64,000 nucleotides of DNA from Dermacentor variabilis (lineage: Eukaryota > Arthropoda > Arachnida > Ixodida > Ixodidae). The stretch's first letter is position 1. Each line of letters starts with the position of its first letter. The notes below the pieces were generated by a model, which worked only from the letters and a program-made list of their open reading frames with translations, was not told the origin of the DNA and did not search any database. Positions 42,320 to 52,264 of the stretch are shown here, one piece after another. The position numbers were made by a program, and so were the translations under genes. The stretch covers positions 209,715,845 through 209,779,844 of the forward strand of contig NC_134568.1 of NCBI RefSeq assembly GCF_050947875.1. Direction: 5' to 3'.

Positions 42320-42470
42320 GCTGTCACGGTGGCTCAGCACCTATGAAATTCTGCTGCTGAGACCTAAGTCGCGGATCCAATTACCGACCGCGATTCCGAT
42401 GGATCGGAATGCAAGAACATTCGTGCGAAGGGCGGGGGGCATATGGGTGCATGACATAGAAACACAATTG
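42320..42470 (+). mobile_element. tRNA-derived SINE, head portion
   Basis: ACGGTGGCTCAGCACCTATG, CTGCTGCTGAGACCTAAGTC and GCGGATCCAATTACCGACCG resemble a tRNA-like head with an A-box and a degenerate B-box. CGATGGATCGGAATGCAAGA follows. The tail is lost, so it complements the tail-only copy at 23283-23435. Confidence 0.65.
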
Positions 42471-42839
42471 CAGGTGATCAAAATTGATCTGTAGGCTTCC
42501 ACCAAGTGGTTCCCCAGAGCCCAGACGTAGCTTTCAGATACTGAAATAGATCTGAATTTCATATACTTGATGAAATTTCTGAACGGTGACTGCATGCGTC
42601 ACGGGAACCATCGATCACGGTGCTTCGTCGAATCGACCTCGAGGTGCAAATATATAGCGCCCTGTGCTTGAGCACTTCTTGCTGCTTAATTGAAAGCAAC
42701 CTTTCTTGCTTCTCATCATGCAGATCTTTCCCATGTCTTCACGATAACGAAAACCAATAACTGTGCAGGGGGCGTTTTCGCACAAGTTGCACTGAGCGGA
42801 CTAGAGCCTCCCTCGTTATCGTACCTTCAGATTCAGGAC

Positions 42840-42955
42840 CTGGATTCACAATACTTTTCGTTCGTAAGTGCTCCTTGCCATAAACCGACCGTGTTCGCTA
42901 ATTTTAATGGGTTTTTCTGCTTAAGACTTTCAATAATTTGTAAAAATCATCTGTG
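42840..42955. mobile_element. Short TIR element, left part
   Basis: GGATTCACAATACTTTTCGT begins like the GAATTCACAAAGCTTTT family, but the right end is not seen. A possible counterpart CTTTTTGTGAATGCGGGCCC lies at 43630-43649. Confidence 0.4.
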
Positions 42956-43560
42956 ACAGTTAGCGCAATTGTAATCTTTGTGGTAGATTACCCAAACAGG
43001 CAGACATTATCTGGGTGAGAAATCGAATGCATAACTGAATAATTAACAAAAATTAACTAAATATGTTTTAGGTAATTACTCTACATGCAATTTATAAGCT
43101 GTAGACTGAGAGTTCGCAAGGTAACTCCAATGGGAACAAATTCTCAGGATGGCACCAGTTTAATTTCCAGTATTAATTTCCGAACTTTGTGAAGGAATAC
43201 ATTGGTGGTCCAGTTACTTTGTGCTTAAATGCATAAAACTGCGATTTGTTATAAAAGTAAGTGGAACGGCAGTGCGTTTCTACAGCGAGTTTGATGGTGC
43301 ATATCTCGAAATTGATGTCATCCACAGAATTATTTTCAAGTGGATAGGCCTTGCAGTCTCCCGAGCTAAAATTTTTAAATTGCAATATGTGACGTAGGGT
43401 AATTAGTTATAAGCTTTATTAGTGAATTTCTGTTAATTGGTCGATTAGGCACTTCGATTTCTTGTGCAAGTAATGTCCGCCTCTTCGAGTAGACCAGCTC
43501 AATGACTGGAATTGAGACATCTGCCACTGATAACCTTTAAATGTTACTGAAGGTCTCCGC
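42955..43560. mobile_element. Decayed relative of the CAGGGTGATCA palindromic element
   Basis: Contains GGCAGACATTATCTGGGTGA with AATCGAATGCATAACTGAAT on the left. Complement-matching CTTGTGCAAGTAATGTCCGC occurs on the right (about 43460-43480), at the same spacing as in 5398-6068. The outer ends are lost. Confidence 0.6.
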
Positions 43561-44496
43561 AGAAACGCCGGGTGTGTATAGGATCAGGATTGGCTGAAAT
43601 TTTCTCTTACAAACAATTCTATTGTAAGTTCTTTTTGTGAATGCGGGCCCAGATTTATTGCCCCTGTGAAGCGTAGAGGAACGTATACGAAAGGTATACC
43701 AAAAATGAAATGGTCGGGAACTGTGAAGTACTGCGAGTTACTCCTGGTTCTGGCCGTCTGCGAAATACAAATTTGAAGAAGGAAAAAGAATGACAGGGAT
43801 GTAGTCTCTGTAAAACAAACGAGCCGCTTTCTTGACATTCTGTGGAAGCAAATATTACATTAGTAAATCATGCGAAACCAGTATTGCTTTTATCAAGGAC
43901 GCTATCCCAAGGGCGCCGTTCAGTGGTTATGAGACTATAGGTGCAAAAGAGTAATCTTAGCGTTGTGAAATAGCGCGCAAATTCTTTAGCTGCGGTGTAA
44001 GTTAGCATTCGCCTTTGTTGCTCTTTCACTCGTGTTTCCTTGCATCTTCCTACGATTAACGATTTAAGAACATTGGCTTGCTACGTTCCTGCGTTTAGGC
44101 TGCTTGTGATACCGCGCGAATCGACGCCTTCACAAGCTCCATGCCGGCAACTGCATGCCTCGTGTTTGTTGAAAGCTACCAATATACTATGCAGACGCTT
44201 GAACAGCAGAAGAAGAACAAGAGAAAATGCACAGCAAATAACTGAAAACGCAGGAAGAAGAACTGGCTACCATGAATGCCAGTCCAGTAAGGAAGCCTGC
44301 GTTTTAAAAATAGATATCTTGGAGTTTATTGATTCGTTCCCCTTCCAGAAACAGGAGGAAGTGCAAGAGACTGTTAAGGCGCTGTGATAGTGTAACAGGG
44401 TCCCTGAATGCTTGTCGGTGTTCAGACTTGGTTATAGTATACAAGCGACCAAGAGACAATGGTCAAGCACTTGTCCTGCTCCTGCGTACTCCTTTC

Positions 44497-44499
<3 letters not shown>

Positions 44500-44529
<30 letters not shown>
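44500..44529. repeat. (CT)n microsatellite
   Basis: 15 CT units. Confidence 0.95.
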
Positions 44530-44531
<2 letters not shown>

Positions 44532-44545
44532 GGGCTTGAAATATA

Positions 44546-45300
44546 ATGGGGACCTCTAGCGCACTCCTTGCGGCGCGCGTGTTATTTATGCTAGATTTAC
44601 TAACGGGCTGTTTCGTGCGACCGCGCTCGCAGTCAGTTCACTCACCTTTCACGCCCGCGTTGTTCGCGGGTTATTTGCATCGGCACTTCCCCTACCGCCC
44701 CCCCCCCCCTCCACTTGCCGCCTCTTCCTGCCCTTTTCTTTCTCTCCGTCGACCGCCCCTTTCCCAGCTCCCTCTCCGCGTTCTGTGCGCCTATTGTTTA
44801 GGCCGCCTCAGGTTTGTCTTGTTCAATCGCGCGGAAACAGATTCTAGCGTTGTTTGTCGCTGCGCCACGCTGTATAATAGCGTGGTCTACTTGGCCCCAC
44901 GGCCGGTAGCAGGACTGCGGCGCGAGTGTCTATGTAAAAGGGAACCGCTCAGCCCTTCCCGCTGGGAAACGTGCGCGGACGCAGTTTTGTTCCTCGTTGG
45001 CGAGCCACTTCGCTTCTCCCTACATGTCCCGCCCTCGCAGTTCACATGTATAGTTTAGATTGGGCCGCTCCGAAAACAGCGGCCGTGGCAATCTCGTCTG
45101 CCGCACGACGCTGCCTCCGCCGCGGCGACCGTGAATCCGCTGGCGCCGTTCGTGCGCGGCCTGCGTGCTCGGCTGACGCCGTCCGTTTCCTCGAGCGGAT
45201 CGGTGTAGTCGAGCAGCGCTGCCCCCCCTCCCCAGGAAACGCGAGAAAATACCGAGGCTCGGTCGTGCGCGCGGTGCGTTCCTAGTTCCTGCCTTGCGTT
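44546..45300. promoter_or_regulatory. CpG-dense block, possible promoter or 5' exon
   Basis: CpG-rich and open in several frames. The longest (44546-45058 plus, 170 codons) has a Pro/Arg-rich composition and no domain. The ATG at 44546 sits just behind a CT run with a TATAATGGG-like word. Nothing else supports a gene. Confidence 0.25.
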
Positions 45301-45749
45301 TGTTGACAGTCGTCGCGGCCGTCCGAAGGCTGCGCGCCGAGTGGTGCGCGAGCGTGCCCTTGGCTCCTCGGCGACGCTGCCAGACCCCGAGTATGCGCGG
45401 GCAACAGCGAAGAATAGTCCGCCAGGTGTCTGTAGCTGAAGAACTTCCCGTTACACTATCGGCTGTCTCTGCTATATATTTTTAAAAATTCTCATTAGAG
45501 TGAAACATACGGGAGGAGATACAAAGCCTTACCAGACATGCAGCAAGATCAGAAATTACTCCCGTCAGATCGCCTTGCTGCGTAACTAAAACCGGATGCG
45601 GAAACTGAACATGTCCGAAAAATGTCTCACAGTGTCGCCTTCTCTGCATTCGCGCCGTATTAACGTCCCGTGCACTTGCTAGTTCACTAAGCCTACCTCT
45701 AAATCTGCCCTCGCTATAAATACCTGTGCCGCTCTCTGTGTCTCTGTAT

Positions 45750-46640
45750 ATTAGAGCACTGCACGAACCCGATTTTCTGGCCCTGGCCCGACTAGCCCTA
45801 AAGTGCCACGCGCTGGCCCGTCCGCGAGCCCGGCCCGGTGGTTTGAAACCAAACTTGTACGTAACAAATTGTACGTAAACAATTACGTGTAATCAATCAC
45901 GTTTTATGGTAAATTTGTTTATGGGTCACTTCATTTTTTTCAGTAACCAATTGTAACCAATTACAACATGCAACTAGTTACCTTTTTGACGAAACGAGCT
46001 ATAACTGGCGACGCAGGTTTAAGTACTTAAATTTGGCGGGAACTACGGTGTTGAAACGGGTGAAAACATGTACGTGGGCTACATCCTTCCCAAAATCAGC
46101 GTACTGCAGCTACACCTCGGTCACGTGAACATGGCAGGCTTGCAGATTTGCACACTTCTCTTGGAAGCCCGATTTCAGAACTTTTATAAAAAATTTCTCT
46201 TTCTCGTTCACCTGGAAGCGATTTTATAAGTGCTATACGTTTTCAGTGTCGCTGCCATATATCTTCACAAGAAAACCGAAGAATATTACAGACGAACATT
46301 TTGAAAAGCCATTTTAGCAAAGAATATAACAGCGTTTGAACGGCGGCAGAGGACGCATAGAAAGAGCCAGGCCAGCTCGTTTTATCTACTGTATTTTTGC
46401 GATGTTAATAAAAGTACTGAAGAAAGTAATGTTAAAGTAACCAATTACTTTTCAACAATTTCTCAAACACTTTTTTGGGACAGCAATTGGTAACAATAAT
46501 AAATTACATTTTTCAAAGAAGTAATAGTAATGGTACTCGGTTACGTTCTTTCTTTTCTGTAATGTGTGCAAGTCTTGCAAAAATGGCCCGTACCCGGGCT
46601 TGGCCCGGTTTGGCCCGGGGCCCTCAAGCCTAAACGAAGC
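45750..46640. mobile_element. GGCCCGG-bearing interspersed repeat, probably hAT-like with a nested insertion
   Basis: Begins AGAGCACTGCACGAACCCGA with GGCCC repeats (45780-45840) and ends with GGCTTGGCCCGGTTTGGCCC (46590-46620). The middle (about 45850-46555) has GTAACAAATTGTACGTAAAC and TTACGTTCTTTC words that suggest another element inserted inside. Boundaries are uncertain. Confidence 0.4.
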
Positions 46641-46644
46641 ATGG

Positions 46645-47905
46645 TCCAGTTCACGATTATCGTGAAGGCACCAGCCGTACGGAGATTCTTTGCTACTGAC
46701 AGATTTGACTCTGTATAAGGTTTCCACTGGATTTGTTGCTGACAAATTAAGCAGTAAAAAAGATAGAAAGAAATTACATCCTGCGTTCATTATGCTCGTG
46801 TGCTAATGAGTGGTATGCACGAACGCCCGCAATACATTTGTCAAGTGGTTACACAGCAATACAAATTGAGGGCATCGGTGACTACTCTTGTGCATACCGC
46901 CAGCCATTTCACCCCCGTTTTGAATCTCGATGAAATATGGCAACGCGCGATGCTCTTCTAATTCTAGCAAATAATAAAATTGACGGGAATGTAAACTTAA
47001 ATACGCTGTTCTGTTGGCTTCCAGAATTTCGTAATACACTACACCGCTGTAAGCTGTTCTAGCTATATTATATATAAACAGGCGGCACGCAAGAGCAACG
47101 CTCACCTGGAGCAAGAAATTGTCACATGGAACAACAAAATTTCAATGCGTTATTCGGATTATGGGGGCGTCAGTTTTTCAGTCAACCGTTCCAGCATTCG
47201 TGTTTCATAATATGAGTGAGTCAAGGCTGTGTCTACTCTTATTTTAACATACATGTGGAATGAGGTAATAGTTCTGCGGAAACCCGCAAGGTGGAGGGAA
47301 GTAATTAATACAGGAAAAATGGAGACATCCACCTAATCGTAGCAATTGCTACAAAGGAAACCCATACGGGTTCCTCGAAAGAAAAGCCTCACTGTTATTA
47401 TTCTACTCGCCTGAACAGAAAATTAAAAAGTAAATGGGAACTAGTAACGCGAGTTACACTGTGCCTTAACACGCAACATAATTTGTTTGAATATATTCCA
47501 GAAGTTATTAGCTGCTACGTTAAGGAATTATATTATTTCGCTTAAAATGAGCTCATAACTGGTTTTAGTTTTGTTCTTACATTAAGATGATCACAGGTAA
47601 GGAAATGTAAGGTGACACATTATTCACTGCTGCCAACAGTCCAAATAGCTTTTGTACGTGAACAAAACATTGTCGAACGACTCTATTTGAAGCACGTCTT
47701 TTGCTACTGAAGAATGTAACCAGCGGCAACAAAATTTATGTAATTGTTTGCGCTTGTGGTTTCTATGCGAAGAATACTTTTGGCAACCGAGTGCAGACTA
47801 TTTATTTTGTTTTTTTTGTTTTTTATTTTTATTTTCGCCTGTGAGCCTTGCACTACTCAAGCAGGTGTCGCATCTCCTCAACGCCATCGCAATGCCAAAT
47901 ACCTG
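46645..47905. other. Unassigned DNA
   Basis: No supported gene. AT-rich. A T-rich run lies near 47800-47835. Confidence 0.4.
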
Positions 47906-47914
47906 CCTAAAGTA

Positions 47915-48448
47915 TAAACCCCATGCAAGCGATTTTTTGCGCGACAGCGACAAGCGACGGAGATGGCTGTAGCGTTCGCTCGTCGCCCAGAAGTCAAACT
48001 CCAAGCGAGCGACCGCTTCGAGCGACAGCTCTCTAGTGTTACCGGTGTTAGGGGATCGAGTTAGCGCCGAACCTGGTGTGACACTTGCTATAATTATTTA
48101 AGTTAATTTATTTGGCTGTACAAAGCAACATAAAGTATTTCTGAAGGTTTTGCAATAGGTTTATTTTGTTTACATATCAAAATTTGGTAGTTTGCTCGTT
48201 CCGTTTGTATACTGAGAAGCGCGCACGTGCGCAAAGCGGCAGCACGTCACTAACGTACATCCAGTTCCGGCTACGCCCTATTGGCTAGTCGCTCATAGCA
48301 CTTCCGGGCGACGAGCGACGAATTCTAGATTTGCAGAACCGAGCGATCGCGCGACAAGACCGAGCGATCTCTTCAAGCGACGGCCCGATCCGTCGCTCGA
48401 AGCCGTCGCTCGTCGCTGTCACGCGCAAAATCGCGCTCATGGGGTTTA
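47915..48448. mobile_element. 534 bp GC-rich inverted-repeat element (TAAACCCCATG ends)
   Basis: Left TAAACCCCATGCAAGCGATT and GCGACAGCGACAAGCGACGG are mirrored at the right end (CCGTCGCTCGTCGCTGTCAC, ATGGGGTTTAG). The arms contain many GCGAGCGA/TCGCTCG words and can fold back on each other. No coding capacity. I could not define a target duplication. Confidence 0.7.
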
Positions 48449-49004
48449 GCCTAAGTCACCGTCACTTACTTCCGACTCTGTGACGTCTTGCCACCCTTGA
48501 AGCTCACCCTTCGCCGCGTGTCCCCGTTCGGCTGCTTCCCTTCGTTGTCCGGCGAGGCCACTATCACTCATGTCGCCACCTGCATTCGCACGTCGGAGCC
48601 GTCCGTCTCGCGTCCGCGCTTGAAGCTCACCTCAAGTAGTCCGAGTTCTTAATGTCCTGGGAACTATACGCTGGCCAGAGTTTCCCAGTCTGGCGAAGAC
48701 GAAATACGAAAAAAGTCGGCGTAGGTGGGCGCGGGTGGCCACTGGCACCATTTTGCAAAAGACCGGGGGGCGCCGCCAGCGTACACTCTTCGGTGGAGTG
48801 CAACGGTGCTTTGCCATGGCCGGCCTGCCCGTGCTTTCTCACACGCCAACAGGCGCCACCGAACCAAAATTTTGTAACGTACGACGGCAATTTTTTGTGA
48901 AGCTTCAAATACCATAACCGGGCCTATTACGATCCCGCGTGAAGCCTGTGCCTGACCCGAGCCCGAAGCTCTCATGCGCCAGCGCCAAAACTTGCTTATA
49001 CCCA

Positions 49005-49290
49005 GAGAAGAGAAAAGGATGCATAGAAAGGTAGGGAGGTTAACCAGAGCCACTTCCGGTTGGCTACCTTGCACGGGAGGAAGGGTTAAATGGGATAAAA
49101 AGAGAAAGAGAGTGGAAGGGGGAGATAGAGAGAAAGAGAGACGAGCACAAACAAACCGCGTACACTACAGAACGGTATAGGGGGCGGCGTTCTTAAACGT
49201 CTATCGTGAAGCCCCGTAGAAAGCAGGAACCTTAATGACGTGAGGAGTAAGTACTCTGCACATCACTTGTCTCTGGGTGCTGTATATATA
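49005..49290 (-). mobile_element. I-group LINE 3' end, 5'-truncated
   Basis: The minus strand matches the 3' UTR and last codons of the 25361-25945 copy. Shared plus-strand words are AGGGAGGTTAACCAGAG, GTTGGCTACC, GTGGAAGGGGGAGATAGA and CGTACACTACAGA. Near 49247 the sequence jumps to GTACTCTGCACATCACTTGT, skipping a stretch present in the other copy, so it has an internal deletion. It abuts the element beginning at 49301. Confidence 0.75.
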
Positions 49291-49300
49291 TGCATATATA

Positions 49301-50174
49301 CAGGGTGTTTTCTCGTATAACTTGTGCCAAAGATATTTAAAAAAGTGGTCAGCCGCAGCTGAATGAAACCAACGGCATATGGTTGGCCGTCTTGTGGCGC
49401 TCCTTAGAGTATTTTTACATTCCACTTAATTAGTTAATTGACTAAGATGAATTGTGCAAAAAATTTTAATATTCCCTTTAGGGCCAAGTGTACTTCGTTG
49501 CGTTGTAGCGGGAATTCCGAAATGACCGATCTAATTCTTTGCGGCAACGTACATGCTGCGTGGTGATTTTTTTCGGCGTTTAAAGAAAGCCAGCGAAATA
49601 TGAAAAAAAAAAAGACCACGTGACTGCACTCGTGCACTGTCGTATTACAGCGCTGTTCGACCGCGATTCGTGGCGGAAGAACCGTGCGCGCGGACCGTGG
49701 CAAAGTGAGGGGCCGCGGCTCTATAGGCATCGGCTTCGCAGTGCGTCAGCATCTTCGGCGGTGTCACACTGAAAGGAAGCGCCGTTAGACCCTGATAAGC
49801 GATAGGCTCGACGCACGGTTGAGAGCGCTGCAATACGACAGCACAGTCACGTGGTCTTATTTCACATTTCGCGGGCTCTCCTTAAACGCGCGCCGAAAAA
49901 AAAAAAAATCGCCACGCAGCATGTATACGTTGCCACGAAAAATTGGACCGGTCGTTTCTGAATCCCCGCTACAACGCAACGAAACGCACTTGGCCCTAAA
50001 GTGAATATGAAAATTTTTGCGTAGTTCATCTTAGTTAAACAACTAATTAAGCCGACTATAAAAAAAAAATACTCTAAGGTGCGCCACATGACGGCAAACC
50101 ATATGCCGCTAATTTCATTCAGCTACGGCTAACTTTTTTTTTAATCCTTGGCGCAAGTTACGCGAAACACCCTG
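49301..50174. mobile_element. 874 bp near-palindromic MITE, mariner-like
   Basis: Left CAGGGTGTTTTCTCGTATAA is mirrored by the right end CGCGAAACACCCTG. The arms match in order for about 370 bp. GCCAACCATATGGTT-type, CTTTAGGGCCAAGTG, GACCACGTGACTG and CAGCGCTGTCGTATT words appear left and, inverted, right. A short unique centre (about 49690-49800) remains. The flanks are TATATA-rich, so a TA target duplication is plausible but not provable. It has no transposase. Confidence 0.82.
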
Positions 50175-50189
50175 CATATATATAATACG

Positions 50190-51550
50190 ACAAAAAAAAA
50201 CAGAATAGAAATAAATGATATCGAGTCCCCCTTGCGTACGCCAATGAACTGTAGACCACAGAAGAATTGACAGCTGGGTGATTTGGACGAGTAGACGACA
50301 AACTGAGTATACGCGCATGCCCAGCTCGACGGTTCCTCGTGGATTTTCTATAGATCTTATTATATTTTTCTATTGAAGTTCATTCGAGAACATGACTTTT
50401 CATGGGGCTGAGTCGAAAGGTGTAAACGTGAGACAAGCGACAAGGGCCCCTAACACTCGAGCTACCTGTAACTGTGCCATTTCAAGGACCCGATCGAATC
50501 CCTATGCATTTGCGCCTTCCTTAGCATTCGTTCCCGATCATTTGCGCGCCAGGTCACCATTTCCCTCTTGCCATCTTTTGTTGGTGTCCGTATTTTGTAC
50601 TCGAATTCTAGCTATCTCCTCCACGCTTAAAGACGGAACGTCGCCAGCTGCGCTTGTCGCTCCTCTGCTACCAAAATCGCCCGCTCTGATTTTGACACGT
50701 GAAACCCCGTAATTTATTTATTTATTTTATATCGCGCTCTCCTTCTCCCTCCGCACTAGCGAGTGGGAGCGCGCCTTGCGTAACACCCACTACAGCGCAC
50801 ACGCCATGTGTGTGCGCCCTGCGCACTCCCCTTCGATCCTTCCCTTTCTCTCTTTTTCTCCCTATACACCCAGCCGCGCGGCCGACTGAGCATCTTGAGA
50901 AGAGTGCAGCAGTGGTTACTGTTTATGGCTCGATATCACTATCCGGACACACGCGGTAACCATTTCTACGCTCCACCTAACTTCGCATATGCAGGTTCTC
51001 GGGTTAAAAAAAAAAAATTGCTTGTGAATGAAGGCATGCTGAAACTTATTACGGTACACGACTAAGGAATCTTACTATAGAGAACATAGAGCCGTGAATG
51101 CCGTCGTCCAGGGATGAATACGGCAGGTAGAGGATAAACGTCAGCTGGAGACACATTTGATTACGGGATAGATTGTAGCATGCCGTTGGTTAGGGTGAAA
51201 AGAAGATCGTATATAAATTCCTGGGTTAGTGCAAGATCGAGTACGTAAATGATCTGCGAGATGCAACTCATTTTCTGCTACGTACATACGGATTGCGCGA
51301 GAAGGGTTGTTTCTGAACTACCTTGCAAGTTGGTCATAAGGTGGGGAACAGATGATTTTGTTTTGTTAGTTCTTTTTAAATGTCTTTTTTTTTTCGCGTG
51401 CAACGTCTTTTATATCAGTCGAGATAGGGGGTCGCTCGCTAAAGCAGCATGTAATGAAAACACGTAACATTAATATCGCTTATATACCTTTGCAACCGTG
51501 CTACCCGCGAGCCATACTTTGGTATCGTTGTGTAGAGAAAAGAATTCATT
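50190..51550. other. Mostly unassigned DNA, with a SINE tail fragment at 50685-50730
   Basis: TGATTTTGACACGTGAAACC and CCGTAATTTATTTA near 50690 match the last part of the SINE tail seen at 23405-23430. No gene is supported elsewhere. Confidence 0.4.
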
Positions 51551-51556
51551 ACTCTA

Positions 51557-51715
51557 TCATGCATGTGTCTCACGCGCAGGTGGCACCGTTGTCGTGCGAC
51601 GCATGACGCAATCGGAGCTCAATTTAGCCTCGCGAGCGGCGTTCGCAAAGGCGTAGCTTGACAGTGCGTTTTTCTCGGTACGAGTGGTAGCGTTTGCGAC
51701 AGCTGACTCCGCCAT
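51557..51715 (-). CDS. Candidate small coding exon with strong Kozak start, unknown
   Basis: On the minus strand CCACCATGG at 51715 opens MAESAVANATTRTEKNALSS then YAFANAAREAKLSSDCVMRR and TTTVPPA. An in-frame stop (TGA) comes at 51557-51559, giving 52 codons. A good 5' splice site, GC|GTGAGAC, would end a first exon at 51574, so the true exon could be 51715-51574, with the remaining codons being intron. The protein is Ala/Thr-rich and I do not recognise it. The start context, lack of repeat similarity and donor site make it more gene-like than other small frames, but no second exon was found. Confidence 0.35.
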   Translation of the reverse strand: MAESAVANATTRTEKNALSSYAFANAAREAKLSSDCVMRRTTTVPPARETHA

Positions 51716-51719
51716 GGTG

Positions 51720-52260
51720 GCTACGATCCATCGAACTCAAGCTGGTGCTCATCAGGAGTTATAACGATTACATCTATGCAATTTGTTGCAGAAATTAGGC
51801 GCTTGCTCGGCTCTGGAACGCCTGCATTCGACACGTATGCGGTCCAGAAATGGCGCGAAGAGGCTCGGGCAACCAAACAGAGAGATTCCAATCCTCGCCC
51901 AACCCCTTAGACCACGTCGGAACGTGTCCGTCTCCGTAGGGAGCTCAAGCACGGGACATTGAGGTAAACGCAGGAAACCATCTTCGAGTGAGGCGGTCTC
52001 GAGCGGCGCACGGCAGTCTCGGGCGCCACCAGGAGAGGGGGGTCGTTTCGGTACCCTAGTTTCCATACACCCTCTGCCAAATAAACGGGCCCACGACTAA
52101 GAATAATAGCAAGCGAGCACGACGGCAAAATTGGACCCTAAGACCCGCACTACATCTGTAACGTAAGTTAAGCATGTAAGCCTTCTAATGCGGGAATAAA
52201 TGTTGTATATTTGGTTAACGTAATTTCTGTACCCTCTAGTGTTCATACACCCTCCGCAGC
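51720..52260. other. Possible 5' region with a 27-bp repeated word
   Basis: TACCCTAGTTTCCATACACCCTC (52053-52075) and TACCCTCTAGTGTTCATACA (52227-52246, followed by CCCTC) are close copies about 175 bases apart. The minus strand at 52049 also reads TGGTGGCGCCCGAGACTGCC, resembling a tRNA-primer site, but no LTR was found to accompany it. Confidence 0.3.
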
Positions 52261-52264
52261 GCGC

